Shown in pieces: positions 1 through 11,638 of a stretch of DNA of 64,000 nt (position 1 is the first letter of the stretch; each line of letters begins with the position of its first letter). A program made the position numbers and the translations under genes. Source of the stretch: Tilletia caries (taxonomy: Eukaryota > Basidiomycota > Exobasidiomycetes > Tilletiales > Tilletiaceae); NCBI GenBank assembly GCA_032718865.1, contig JALUTQ010000020.1, positions 310,001 through 374,000 on the forward strand. Reading direction: 5' to 3'. A model generated the notes under the pieces. That model did not search any database. It saw nothing but the letters and a program-made list of their open reading frames with translations, and was not told the origin of the DNA.

Positions 1-1586
1 TGGCATCTTTGTCGTACTTGGAGCCGGGCCCGGCGCCGTCGAGAAGACGTGCGCGCATGCGGCATCGCGCTTCGCGGTGCCCGGGGTTTAGGCAGAAGTT
101 GCATTCCCCCGCAAACCAATCGGCCTCCTGTGGGTGACCGGATGGGGGGGCCGAGTCGAGTACCGAATCCAGGGCGCGAACCGGGACGGAACTTGCTGTT
201 GAAACGGGCAACGAAAGTGTGTGCTTCTTCCTCGGTGAGATGCTCGAGCTGGAGAGTGGTCGGGGTTTCCTTATCCACATCCACAGCAGCTTGACGCGCT
301 CCGAATCGGGGAAGGACCTGAGGAGGCGCGGTCATGACGCCCAAGGTGCGCTTCTCCTCCATCGTCATCATGAAGTTGACCGTCTCGTTGAGCGTGAGCG
401 CTCGTCCAGAGGTGAACTGCGAAGTGTAGAGAGCCTCCTTCAGGCCGAAGAACGCCGGGGTGAGCCCCTTGAGAAAGGCCTCGACCTTCTCGGGCTCGTT
501 GAGCGTGTCGTCGATGTTGCCGAGCTGCGCGAAGAGAGTCCGGTGCCGCTCGGCGTACTCCTGGATGCCTTCGGCCGACTTCTGAACCGTGGCGAGCATC
601 TTCTGTCGAAGGAGACTGCGACGCGACACGCTGTCCCGATTGACATCGGCCTTGAGCTGCGCGAAGATGACGGTGCCACGAGTCTCCCCTTGCTTGCGGA
701 GGACGGTGATTGTCGTCTTCTTGTAGTAGTTGTCGACCGTGAGGCCGAGCAGACCTCCGAGCTCGTCGTCAAGGCGACGATCGTAACCAAGGCTGCAGTT
801 GTTGAAGACCATCGCGCGTGCCTTGGGGTTGGAGCTGAGGTAACTCCAGAGGTCGTCCGACCATGCCTCGTAGGTGTCCTCGGCCAGCTGTGTGATGCGC
901 TGGAGGCCGGAGAGACTGATGAGCCGATCTTCCTTGTCGCTGCCCGCGCCGAACTTGCGTGGGGGTGGCGAAGCTGTGGCCGCGAACTTGAGAGACTGCT
1001 CGTCGACCATGGCCTTAGCGAGGCGGAAGAGCTCCGCTCGGTTGACGCCCGGGTTGTCGCGACGGACGATCTCGTAGGCTGCGCGCCAAAGAGCGTCGTT
1101 CTCGACCTCGCGGCCGCCACGAGCAGCCTGTTCCTCGAAGTCTTCCTCGAGGATGCGCATCCGGTCGCTGTCGGGAACACCGGGGTCGATGAGCCGCTGC
1201 GACAGGCTCTGATCGGCAAAGCTGTCCTCGGCAATCGGCTGCAGTACCGACGTGAGGTGCGGCGGCAGCACGCGGGCAATCGGTGCCGGAAGCTGTCGGC
1301 CGGCAACAAACTCCGTGCTCGACTCGACCTGGTCGCGACGGAGGGTGTCCGGGCTCGGTGCGCGCTGGTCGCGGCTACGCTCGACGGTCGAGATCCTCGA
1401 CGCCAATCCCGCAATGCGCGCGTCGGCAGCGGCCTGCGTCTCTTGGAGACCGTCGACCTTGAGCTCCATGCGTTCGAGCATTAACGCCAGATGGGACATC
1501 GTCGGCTGGGTCGAGGCGCGCGTGGGGGAGCCGGACGCGGCGTCGCCGGCAGGGGGTTGTCCCTCGGTGGTTTGCTTGGGAGGCAT
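1..1586 (-). pseudogene. Retrotransposon Gag, frame broken before the zinc knuckle
   Basis: The ATG at 1586 opens a frame of about 480 codons, starting MPPKQTTEGQ, with a predicted coiled coil near the start and a capsid-like middle region. A CCHC knuckle (CNFCLNPGHREARC) lies at about 103-62, but it is in another frame: the upstream gag frame would have to shift by one base near the seven-G run at 144-150 to read it. The original gag frame stays open to the edge but encodes no recognisable motif there. The break may be a decayed copy, a homopolymer error in the assembly, or (less likely) programmed frameshifting. Antisense frames across this stretch are shadows. Confidence 0.75.
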
Positions 1587-1614
1587 GTTGAGGATCTGTG
1601 GTGAGTGCACGGAA

Positions 1615-1627
1615 GGCGGAGCTACCA
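1615..1627 (-). other. Retrotransposon primer-binding site (initiator tRNA-Met type)
   Basis: Minus-strand TGGTAGCTCCGCC directly follows the LTR terminus. TGGTAGC is the complement of the 3' acceptor end of eukaryotic initiator tRNA-Met, the usual primer of many LTR elements; one mismatch follows. Position and sequence both support the assignment. Confidence 0.7.
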
Positions 1628-1864
1628 TGTCAGATTTCGGTCTGAAGACTTATGCTTTTCTTGCTAGCAGATATGCGTGCAACACCTACTCAATCAGCCC
1701 TGGGTACGTTGTACTTGAGGGATAACAGTGAGTGTGGGATTGACGATCATTGTTCTACGTCTACAGGCACACGAGACAAAGGAGGGTGAAGGGAAGGCTC
1801 TGCTGATGATCATCCTCGATCAGTGGCAGGATTTCCATGTTGGAACGCGGCACCGATTCTGACA
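1628..1864 (-). repeat. 5' long terminal repeat, 237 bp
   Basis: In plus orientation the segment starts TGTCAGA (1628-1634) and ends TCTGACA (1858-1864), a perfect 7-bp inverted repeat with the canonical TG...CA ends. Imperfect similarity continues inwards on both sides (TCGGT). The inner end is immediately followed by the primer-binding site. No second copy or solo LTR was found in the window. Confidence 0.85.
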
Positions 1865-2248
1865 ATAACAAACAACCCGTCGATCTACATATCCAGTTCT
1901 GAGTGGTGAGAAAGTCGACCACTCGGGCAGCAGGCGGCGGCGCAGAAGGCTGTTGAATTCATACAGCGAACCTCTCAAGGCATCTCTGTTCGGTGATCGA
2001 TCAGCGGGCCAGACTTCTGTGAAGAACGACGGCGCAATAGGGCAATACGTTCTTCCGAGCCCGTCACTCCTTGGGAAGGGGAAAAGGTTACTCCGCGCAA
2101 ACGATACATAAATATGTAAGTGCAAGTATACTGTCTTGCTTCTTGCTTCGGTCTCCTCTTCATTCTTCTTTCTGAAGCTACCATCATCTTGCACCGACAA
2201 ATCCAACCCCTGCAGGTCAAGCGTCCATACCACCGATCAACTTCCCTC
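1865..2248. other. Intergenic: LTR flank and upstream region of the small secreted gene
   Basis: No gene is seen. An A/T-rich TACATAAATA at about 2104-2113 is a plausible promoter element for the gene starting at 2249. Confidence 0.5.
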
Positions 2249-2618
2249 ATGAGGAGCTCCATGTCCTTCTTCTCCCTCCTCGCACTGCTTCCCATCTCGG
2301 CTAGGGCAGCACCCACGCCCACGCCCACGCCTACGCCTACACCTCAGCCACTCGAGATGCTGCCGCCCTTTCCTTACTATGATCCCGGCCACCCTGTGCC
2401 TCGGTCCAAATTTCAGGTGAGCTTGCAGGCTTGTGTCTATCCGATCTTCAGACGAGTTGCGATTCATGCTCATTCCGGTCTACATTCACGGATGCAAGGA
2501 CACACAGCAGGCCTGCGAAGAACGCTGCGAGTCGATGTACGGCCAAACTGGGAACGACTGCGCCAAGATCTGCTTTTTGTGCCGCCAGTTTCCCGCCAGC
2601 GCGCCATACTGTCCGTAA
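2249..2618 (+). CDS. Small secreted cysteine-rich protein with Thr-Pro repeat linker
   Basis: No family is recognised. The chosen ATG (2249) gives a signal peptide (MRSSMSFFSLLALLPISARA), followed by an (TP)n linker of five repeats and a hydrophilic region ending at Gln codon 2414-2416, where a GTGAGC donor begins at 2417. The second exon is in the frame ending at the TAA of 2616-2618, shown by its C/G third positions; it contains ACEERCESMYG and CAKICFLC. The acceptor is uncertain: phase-compatible choices end at 2507 (CAG, leaving six cysteines, 92 aa), 2498 (AAG) or 2456 (GAG). The pyrimidine-rich CAG at 2449-2451 would put the exon out of frame. The combination of signal peptide, small size and even cysteine count is typical of fungal secreted effectors or antimicrobial peptides; function is inference. 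Confidence 0.6.
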
Positions 2619-3106
2619 TTACCCCAAAGCCGAGCCCGAGGCCTCGTCGGCTTGTCCTACCCACTCTCCAAGTTACAAGTCCTCTGTCAACACAATGAGC
2701 CGGGCGGTTGGGATGGTGTGAATGAATGTTGCCGGACATCGAGATCCGATGCGTGCCATACAATGTAGAACGCAAACGCCCTTCTTTAGCGGACAGCTCT
2801 CCGCTGTCCTTCTAGGCGAGTCTCTCTCATCAAGAATATATCTCTCGTTCTCCGAAACTGCGAGGTATGGAATCGGCTGGGACAGGGAACTTAGGAACGT
2901 CGATGCAACTCGCAACGAATTGGCTCTTCGAGGGTATGTATGCAACGCGAACAGACTGCTTCCTTCGCACAGTGTTTCCTGGCGGGTGACCGATGACATA
3001 TTCAGGCAAGAAGAAAGAGATTAGATCACGGATCAGGGCAGAGCTGCAGAGTACACGTAGCAGAGAGAAGAGAACGTTTGGTGACGGAGAACCGTTGTGA
3101 GACAGA
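2619..3106. other. Intergenic between convergent genes
   Basis: Holds the 3' flanks of the small secreted gene and LYS2. Short open frames on both strands lack coding bias; nothing else is seen. Confidence 0.5.
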
Positions 3107-6100
3107 TCAGTTTGCCGACCCACGTCCAATTGCCTTGACCGATCCCCCGCTCAGTGAGATCTCCGGCAGCTTGGCGACCTGGCCAACCTTGGTCTCCGAA
3201 GCCTCCGTACCCGGCGCAAGCGTAGGGGCATCCAAGAATTGGGCTGCCACCAACCAGGACAACGTCTTGGCTAATAGATCCGAGTCTACGCCCATGATCG
3301 TTCCTGCATCGGCTCCTTCTCCAGCAGCGTTCAAGAGCGCTTCTGCATTCCGGTCGTCGAGCTCGGGAGACTTGGTCGACGTCGGCAAGTCGTCCAGAAC
3401 GAAATGCAGCAAGGGGAACAGTGCGTTGGACTCGGTGCTGGTTCCAGTGCTAGATTCGAGCACGTGTCGCTCGAGTTGGGATCGCCATTGGACGTACTCG
3501 GTCTGTTTGACCTTCCAGCCGAATCGAGCAAGGGCGAGGAGCATGTCGTTGAAGCGAATGACTGGATGGCCAGTAACATGATAGACCGTGGCGTGCGTAC
3601 TGGTGGGCGCTGGTGCGTTGGAAGCGGTCGCCAGCGCACCGAGTGCGGTGATCCGGGCAACATGGTCGACGGGTACCATGTTGATGGCGTTGTACATGTC
3701 CGGAATCAGTCCAAGCTGCTGGCAGCCCTTGACCATACGCCAAAGGAAGTCGTCCGTGTTTGTCACTGCCGTCTTGCTGTCGCCGACGACGTACCCGGGC
3801 CGTACAATTGACGCCCGGAGCCCGCGCGACGCAGCGAGCATCGTCAGTCGTTCGGCCACCCACTTGCTCTGGCCGTATCCGGTCCCGAGTCCGGTGCGGC
3901 TGCCCTCAAGGTCGTCGGCTTCGGGGACGCCGGCGAGAGGCTTCTGACCATCAACAGTCGCGTTGCTCTGAGCCAGACTGTCGGAGAGTCGAACATAATG
4001 CTCCGTGTCGAGTGCTGACGTAGATGAGACGAATGTGAAGCTCTTTGCCTTGCCAATCGTGGCCAATTGAATGCAGGCCAAGGTGGACCCGACGTTGGCA
4101 GCACGCAGGCGGGAGTAAGGGTAGACCCAGTGAACCTAACGTCTCAGACAGGAGCAATCAAGGTCAGTGACTATGCTCAGGAATCCCACACGACGCGCCG
4201 AAAGAAAAGGCACTCACCAAAGCACCGTTGTGGATGATCACATCAACTTCCTTCGCCAATTGACTCCAATCGGTCTCGTCAAGACCGAGGCGCTCCTTGG
4301 CAGCCAAGTCACCAATGACGACCTCCACCTTACCCGCAGAGACCCATGCCTCGTCCCACGCCGACCGGGCCGAACCGCCCTCCCGCAGGCGCTGAAGACC
4401 AGCCTCCTTGTTCTTAGCACGAAGATGAACAAATACCTTGTCCACCTGCTTCCCTCGCAAAGCGAGCAGGTCACGCAAGACGAAAGCACCCAGGAAGCCT
4501 GTCGCACCCGTCAACAGCACCTTAAGGCCAGACGTAGCCTGCTGAGGTGCACTGAACGAGTCCGGCAAGAGCCGAGCCAGAACATCCACATCGGCAGCGT
4601 AGTTCTCATCGAGACCCTCCGCTGCTCCAGCAGCCGCACTTCCCGACCCGGCTGCCGTGCCTGCAGCGGCCGACGTGCCACTCGGTGCAGCCCCGCCATC
4701 GCCGAGGTTCAGATCAGCATGTCGCAAACGCTCGACCTCCCGAGAGAGAGCCGCAATGGTCGGAGCTTCAAAGACAACGCCCAGTGGTACGTTGACCACG
4801 AATCGCTTGCGCATTTCAAACACGAGACGCGTCGCAAGGATGGAGTGTCCGCCGAGGTCGAAGAAGGACTCGTCGGTCGGGATCGGCCGCGAGGCGTTCG
4901 GCAGAAGCGTCTCCCAGACTTCCGAAATAGTCTGCTGAGTAGGGGTGAGCTGTGATCCCGACGTGGCCGGGCCAGCGGAGCCGCTAGCGGACTTCGAGGC
5001 CCTGCCTTGGTCAGCTCCGCTTGCTGTGGCAACGGCCGTGTCCGGGAACGGCAGCGCCGGCTTGTCGATCTTGCCGTTCGGGTTGAGCGGCATCTTCGAA
5101 AGCGGAACGAACAGGGTCGGGACAGAGTAGGCGGGAAGCTTCTTCTTCAGGTAGTCTCGCAGATCCTTGATCAGGAGGCGATGTCTGCGCATGCCACGTG
5201 CGAGCGTGGCAGGAGCCGTAGGTGGACCGTCTGTCCTGCCCTCGCCGCCACTGCTCGCCTCCTCCAAGTCGCTGGCACCAGGGCCGGGAACAAAGTACGA
5301 AACGAGCACCTTCTCCTCGTCCTTGTCTCGGCGCACCAGAGTAACATTCTCACGAACGTGAGGGTGCTGCGACAGGTGCGTGTCAATCTCACCGAGCTCG
5401 ATGCGGAAGCCGCGAATCTTGACTTGGTCATCGGCGCGACCGGTGCACTCGACCGTCCCGTCAGGGAGATAACGGCCGAGATCTCCAGTCCGGTACATGC
5501 GATCGCGGATACCCTTCCAGAGTCGTGCATCCCCCTCTGGCTTGCCCTTGAGAGTGTCTTCGAGCCGAAGATCCGGGGCCAAGAAGTTGGCAACGAACTT
5601 TTCCGCACTGACCTCCGGCTTGCCGAGGTAGCCCTCTGCCAGACCACCGGACCGCACGTAAATCTCTCCCACTTCGCCGACACCGCACACCGCCGTCCGT
5701 TCCTGACGGTTGACAACGAGAAGCTGAACGTTCTGCATGCCTTGACCGGCAGGCATGATGTCCTTCTGCGTCTGAAGGAAGTTACTGTTGCGACTGACCG
5801 CGGGGATCTCAAAGTATGACACCGCTCGCTGTGTTTCCGTTGTTCCGTACATGTTGATAATGTTCACGTTGGGGGCGAGCGCCTGAAGTCGGGTGCAGTC
5901 ACGCTTGGTGAGAATGTCACCGACGAAGAACGCATTGCGCAGGTTCTCGATGCGAGCTGTCGCCTGTGCTGAGAGAAGCTGACCCATGGCAGGGGTAAGG
6001 TGCGTGACGGTAGCCTGAGAGGCTGCCATCCACTCGGCCAGACGACCGGGCGTACCGATATCCTCTGCAGTCGGAATGTGCAGTTCCGCGCCGAAGAAGA

Positions 6101-7841
6101 GTGGGGTGAAGATGTCGCGCTGGATCGGGTCATGGGCAATACCGCTTAGCATGGTAAAGCGCTCGTGCGCGCCCAGCCCGAAACGTTCGCCCATCCAAGG
6201 GAAGAAGTGCGTCAAACTGTGGTGCCGACCGCGAACACCCTTGGGGATACCAGTCGAGCCAGAGGTGAAGGACAGGGTGCCGACACTGTCTGGGCCAAGG
6301 ATCATGTTTGTGCTCTGCTCAGCCAGGCTTTGAGTTTCCGCCAACACGTCATCACCATTAGGTCCTTTACCTCCGCGGAGCGTTCCATCATGCAGCAGCT
6401 CCAAAGCCGGAGCCTCCACCTTGACTGAGAGTTCGGTCTCGATGCACTTGCGGACGGACGGGTGCAAGATGCCGGCCTTGGCGAGAACGATCAAACCACG
6501 AGGCTTGGCGACCTGGAGGTAGATGTTCTGTCGGCTGGGCGGGTACGCGGGGTCGATGACGCTGAACGTCGCGCCTGCTTTGAGGGTTCCCAAGATGGCA
6601 ACGACGAGATCCACACCGCGATGAGCATAGATGGTGACGACGTCTTCCCTCTCGATGCCATTCTTGAGCAAGTGGTGGGCAAGGACATTGGAGGCACGGT
6701 TCAGCTGGGCATACGTGACCTCTCGCGTGATGCTTGCCGGGGCTGGAAGAGTCAGGGCATTGGGATCGCCAGACAAGCTCTCGATAAGACATCGTCGGTC
6801 GGGGTGTGCGGCTGCGTTGCGCTCGAAGATGGAAGTGATGCTTCCGCGGAAGCCACACCACTCGAGGTCTTTCTTAGGATCGGGCAAGACCTCGTTCTCA
6901 GCTGCCGTTCGCAGAGGCAGTGTTCCGACCGCAGCTGACGGGTTTGACGCGGCTGCAAGGAGCAAATGTGAGAGTTGAGACAAGATGGTCTTCATGCGGG
7001 AAGCTGAGAACAAAAGCGCATTGTATGCGAGGTGAAGGCTCAAATCCGGGATGAGAGAAGACCGCAGGTTCGACTGGCTGCCCGAGAAAGAGGCGTCTGA
7101 GGCTCTAGGTGTCCCTGGCGCTGTACCGGCGGTGGATGACGAGTCGAGGTAGTTCGCGCCGCTGACTCCTTCGCTGTCGAGATGAATGCCGGCCCGGGTG
7201 ACGAAGAAGGTAAGGTCGCTGGTAAGGCTAGTGCTCTTCATGAAACTGCTGGCCGAAGAAGAGTTCTCTTCAAAGAAGCGGACGCGGAAGATTGGCGCGC
7301 TGAGGGCATTGTCGCCAGCAGCTTCTGCGCGAGCAGCCTCGATACGCTGGGAGATGTCCTCGTAGGGAATGTAGTCGTCCTCAGCCTCGGCCTCGACAGC
7401 CTGTACGCGTCGAACGAGCTGCCAGAAGGAATCTCCCGGCTCGATGGGCACCCGAATGATGATCGGCTGTCCAGACCGCGGCGACGTACTTCCGATGACG
7501 AGGTCGGTGTCGCCAGTGTATCGATGCAGAAGGACTGCAAAGGCGGCGAGGAGGAGGTTGAAGGGAGTCGGTGCTGGAACACCGCCGTCGTCGTCGTCGT
7601 CATGGTCATCGTCTGCGCCTCCGTCGACGTCTGCGAGATCAGCGTCGTGGAGGGCGAGCTTGACGAGGGCTGCGCGAGCGCGAGCTGAGAGATGGGAGGA
7701 GAGCAACGCATTGACGTGTGCTGATGCGTTGGCCGGGCGCGGGTAGTCCGAGGGCAGGGCGATGCTGGGCAGGTTCTGCAGGCGCGCAATCCACCGCTCG
7801 AGACGCGCCGCGTGTTCTTGCTCGCTCACCGATCCGCTCAT
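3107..7841 (-). CDS. LYS2: L-2-aminoadipate reductase (lysine biosynthesis)
   Basis: Cytosolic enzyme that activates 2-aminoadipate with ATP, loads it on a phosphopantetheine arm and reduces it with NADPH to the semialdehyde in the fungal lysine pathway. Exons 7841-4218 and 4135-3107 (82-bp intron, phase 0), 1550 aa, somewhat longer than the usual 1390-1430. Domains in order: condensation-like N-terminal region; adenylation domain with LSFTSGSTGIPKGV at about 520 and GRADDQVKIRGFRIELGE at about 800; carrier domain with LGGHSI, the serine taking the phosphopantetheine, at about 1000; thioester reductase with LLTGATGFLGA at about 1105. The splice joins IIHNGAL to VHWVYPYSRLRAANV, both conserved in LYS2. 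The extra length is in low-complexity Gly/Ala/Ser linkers around the carrier domain. It needs a phosphopantetheinyl transferase encoded elsewhere. Confidence 0.96.
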
Positions 7842-8146
7842 CGTGTTGGTTCACTCGGGGAGGACAATGAATTGATTATATGTAATGGTCGTCCGCATAC
7901 CGCATCGAGGCGAGTCATCTTTCTTCCCGTTGTGCGACGTCACGTGCAACTCAGGCTGGCTGAACCCAATGATCGCCCAAACTGAAACCTCCACCTTGAG
8001 TCGACCAGTCCCCGCATCATCCAGGGGAACCATGTCCGACTATTCATTCACCGCACGGACAGCAGCGACGAGCTCAAGGTCGACGTCGAGGCCCCTTTTG
8101 AGAGAACGTGTGTGTAGCAGTCAGTATACATAGTAGTGTGTGAAGA
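7842..8146. promoter_or_regulatory. Divergent promoter LYS2 / PTEN-type phosphatase
   Basis: A 305-bp region between two divergently transcribed starts. No Gcn4-like TGACTCA was seen. A GTATACAT sequence at about 8124 lies just upstream of the phosphatase start. Confidence 0.45.
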
Positions 8147-10512
8147 ATGCAGTCAGTCAAGCGTCTCGTGTCCGGCAACAAGGCCCGCTTCCAGGACCCA
8201 GAGCTCAAGCTCGAGCTCGACCTCGTCTACCTCACCGACCAGCCCAATGTGATCCTCATGGGATTCCCCGCCCAGGGCCTCGCGGCGTTGTACCGCAACG
8301 ATCGCGCCCAGGTCCTCACCTTCCTCAACAGCCGGCATGGGGACAAGTTTCGCATCTACAACTTTGTCCCGACGTGGGAGAATTCGTATGATGCCGACTA
8401 CTTCGGTGGACGCGGTCAGTTCGGAGTTCCTTCGTTTCCTTCCTGTTGATTTCCTACTCTGCTTACACACCAGGTCTATGTCTTCTTACAGTGTCAAGGT
8501 TTCCGTTCCCGGACCATCACGCCCCTCCATTGTCGTTGATCTCGCTGTTCGTCACCGACATCGCCCACTGGCTCGAAGGAGATCCCGAGCGCGCCGCAGC
8601 TATTCACTGCAAAGCCGGAAAGGGACGAACGGGAACGATGGCCATTGCTGTGAGCTATACTTGAACTTCCGTCTTGCCACCCAGTCGCTAGCCACTCGTC
8701 ACTCACTTTGCAGATGCTTGACCACCGCAGTACCTTCTCTCCCTACCCTATATGCCTCGAGGGCCAAGCGAGATTAACAACCTCATTCGCACCTCCTCGA
8801 AGAGCAAGCACAAGAGCAAATCGAATGTTAGTCTGCAGGATCCGGCGCAGTCCAGCTCATCCCTGCCTCGATCAACACCAAAGGTCTTGATCGACACCGC
8901 GTCCGGGCCGTCGAATGCAGCATCGCTCCAGGACGGCGGTCCCTCTACCGCGACCGGTTCGGCCTCGCCCATATCGATGACCTCAAACAGCCCCGCCACT
9001 CCCCTCTCCGCTCATGGCGGCCATCCCGATCCCGATTACTTGTTTGCACTGCACACACGCCAACGAATGAAGCCCAAGTTCAGTGACAAGGATTGGATTT
9101 CTCATCAACTACAACGCCACCCAAGCGCAGCAAGCTCGCTACTCTCCAAGGCGTCGCGTCAGAGCCTCAGCTCATCCCCAGCGTCCGAAGCTAAGGCCAG
9201 CGATACCACGAAGGCGGATTCTCAATCCCAGCCAAACGGTATTTCGTCTGAAGCGCCTGGGTTCGATTCGAAAACGTTTGATGCGGTTGTCCAAGCCACC
9301 GCAGACGCAGCAGGACCACATGCCACGCTCCCCCGGTTTTCCAAAGCAGCAGATCAAAAGGCGGAAGATCAACCGAAGCAAGCAGGGGTAGAACGAAACC
9401 AATCACCTACATCCTCCACGTCCTCTTCCACCTCAGAGGCAAAGGACGCGCCGCGGAAGTTTGGAGTGTCCATCTCCTCACAACGTCGGTTTGTAGGGTA
9501 TTGGTTCCGTATCCTTCATGGCCAGGATGCTCGGGCGCCCGTCGAACATATGGACAACTGGAAGGGCTCTCCTACATGGGGTTCTGGTCTACGAGGTCAA
9601 CGGAAAGCACGGATCGTAGAGATCATCCTGCATCGCGACCAGGTGAGTACGAGCTTCCTTAGAGATGCCCTAGCGGTATCTGATTTCCCATCTTGAGGCA
9701 CTCTCTGACCTTTCCTCTTGGGAAACCAAAAAACCGATACCATCACGTAGCCGGGAAAGCAAAGTGTCTCGTCCAAATTTATCGATGACCACATCCGCGT
9801 ACATCTGAGCCGGTACGACGACGGCCTCGTTAAGAAGCTCGAGGACGAGGAATGGCGCGTTCGCACGGGTCCCAAAGCAATCTTGACAAATACTCACGCA
9901 GGGGAAGCTGCAGATCCCAACTCGAACGTCCTGGAATCAGCCACTACCACGGCCGCACCGGCGAACGGAGATGCCGCTGGTCTACACGAGAACGATGACG
10001 AGAAATCGGAAGCCAAGGCTAGAGCGCAGCCGACTCTACGCGAAGACGCTGTGGAACGTGCGAGGACTTTCGACTGGGGCGATGCCAATTCAGAAAGCAA
10101 GTACCACAACTTTGCGACTTTCAAGCGAGCGGATGATACCGACGACGTCTCCTCCGAGTCCCAAACTTCCAAATCAGCCGGCGCCAGCAGCACGACGCGA
10201 GGTCTGCGCATGATCCCGTCGGATCACTCTTCCTCCCTGACCGTCGACCCGGACCGCGAAGTTCTCCTAACTGCCTTCTTGTCGAAAGCACACGCCAAGC
10301 TGCCACATGTCGCAAGTCTGGCCAGCGTATGGGTCGTGCCTTCCTTTGAGGACGTCATTCAGGATGCGGAGGACGTCGAGGCTGTTTCGGAGGACAAGTC
10401 AAAGTCGGCTCGGCTGAGGAGGTTTAGGACACGATTTGGAAAGGACGATTTGGATTGGCGCAAGGGTGTTTCTGGCATTGTAGGGATTGAGATTGTGTGG
10501 GAGGTGGAGTAG
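8147..10512 (+). CDS. PTEN: PTEN-type phosphoinositide 3-phosphatase
   Basis: Predicted to remove the 3-phosphate of PtdIns(3,4,5)P3/PtdIns(3,4)P2. Exons 8147-8414, 8492-8649, 8731-9642 and 9751-10512 give 699 aa. N-terminal LDLVYLTDQPNVILMGFPA, RIYNFVPTWENSYD and VSRFPFPDHHAPPL match PTEN. The catalytic loop HCKAGKGRTG (Cys about residue 129) is identical to human PTEN, including both lysines that favour phosphoinositides. The helix after the loop (YLLSLPYMPRGPSE) and the later SQRRFVGYWFRIL are PTEN-like but are separated by about 240 Ser/Ala-rich residues. A C2-like region follows (KARIVEIILHRDQ, then a Ser/Asp-rich insertion). The C-terminus ends in a hydrophobic beta-like stretch. Family call is firm; the C2 domain is degenerate. 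Confidence 0.93.
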
Positions 10513-10855
10513 TAAGGCGGTGTTGGCATGTCACACAAATGTAGCGTCAGGCCCTCATTGCCTTCACAGACACTTTCTGACTCCGTTCAACAGCCAAGGA
10601 TGATGACATGGTTGAAAAAGCCTAGCCAGGCCTTTTGGTTGGGTTGTAGGGAAACGATTCAGGCAGCCTGAAACGCGGTATAATACAAAGGAAAGGCCGG
10701 CAACCCGATGAGGTGGATGTCGCCGGTGAGAATGCATCAATGCGAGCCACAGAAGTCGCACAGAGGGAGTGGAAAAGACAAAGGCGTGGGCCGGGGGAAG
10801 GAGAGTGAAAGTGGGGGGAGGGGGTGTTTCGCAAAGGGACAGAGCCAGGGGGGCC
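10513..10855. other. Intergenic between convergent genes
   Basis: The 3' flanks of the PTEN-type gene and centrin. Nothing else seen. Confidence 0.5.
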
Positions 10856-11638
10856 TTATGAATCGTCCATCATGATCTTGATGAACTCCTCCTCGCTGAT
10901 CTCTCCGTCTTGGTCGAGGTCGAATTCGTCGATCATGGCTTGTCTGTGCGGGCGAAAACGTGGGCAAAGAAGGCCAGGGACATGTCAGTCCGGTCGGCAT
11001 TTCGAATAGGGCGCGCATACACTGAGCTAAAAGAACTCACAGTTCATCGTCATCAAGGTTCTCTCCTAGCTCTTTTGCTACTCGCTTGAGGTTTCGAAGG
11101 CTGATTCTCCCCGAATTGTCGTCGTCAAAGAGAGAAAATGCTCTTCGGATCTCGTCGATGGGATCTCTTTCGGCTATGCGCTGGGTCACTGAAAAAGGAA
11201 AGAAACAGCGGCGTGAGCCCCCGGTTCAGACCGCATATATGCGCTCTCTAGAGTGAACTCACTGATCCTGTTGAAATCCTCCCACTCGATGAGGCCCTGC
11301 CCAGATCGGTCGTAATCCTTGATAAGCTTGTGCACCTCCGTCTTCTTGAGATCGAATCCGAGCGCCCGCATGGCAACTTTGAGCTCGTGATACCCAATCG
11401 CGCCGTCCTTGTTGGTGTCGAAGAGCTCGAAGGCCTCCTTGATCTCCTGCCGCTGCTCATCCGTTATTTCTGCGGCTGCATTGCCTGCGTTCCCGCCGCC
11501 GCCGAGACCGGTCCCGTTGAGTGCGTTGGAGCCTCCGATGAGGTGAGATGATCCTGCGCTGGTGCCGCGGTGCTGCGGGGTGGGCAGAGGGCCTTTCCGC
11601 CTGGTATTTTTGCCGGGGGTGTACAGCGAAGAAGCCAT
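10856..11638 (-). CDS. CDC31: Centrin / caltractin (CDC31)
   Basis: Calcium-binding EF-hand protein of the spindle pole body, also found in nuclear pore (TREX-2) complexes. Exons 11638-11263, 11188-11041 and 10943-10856, 203 aa. A basic, Gly-rich N-terminal extension of about 65 residues precedes four EF-hand repeats: [20 protein letters not shown] (canonical), [33 protein letters not shown] and [15 protein letters not shown] (canonical). The C-terminus [12 protein letters not shown] is typical of centrins rather than calmodulin. The longer frame upstream of 11638 is CT-rich leader, so the ATG of [10 protein letters not shown] was chosen. It shares its upstream region with HIS7. Confidence 0.93.

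Larger units (their letters stand above)
1..1864 (-). mobile_element. LTR retrotransposon, 5' part (runs off left edge)
   Basis: On the minus strand the order is LTR (1864 to 1628), primer-binding site (1627 to 1615), gag (from 1586 down to the left edge). The LTR has perfect 7-bp inverted ends, the primer-binding site directly abuts it, and gag carries a CCHC zinc knuckle near 102-63. The protease, reverse transcriptase, integrase and 3' LTR would lie outside the window, so Ty3/gypsy versus Ty1/copia cannot be settled. The base sequence ATAAC just outside the LTR (1865-1869) is the predicted target-site duplication. Confidence 0.85.

Noticed and set aside
219..1484. 421-codon plus-strand frame over the gag region
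   Set aside because: It is the antisense of gag, with poor codon use and no domain; the minus-strand frame has the coiled coil, zinc knuckle and LTR context.
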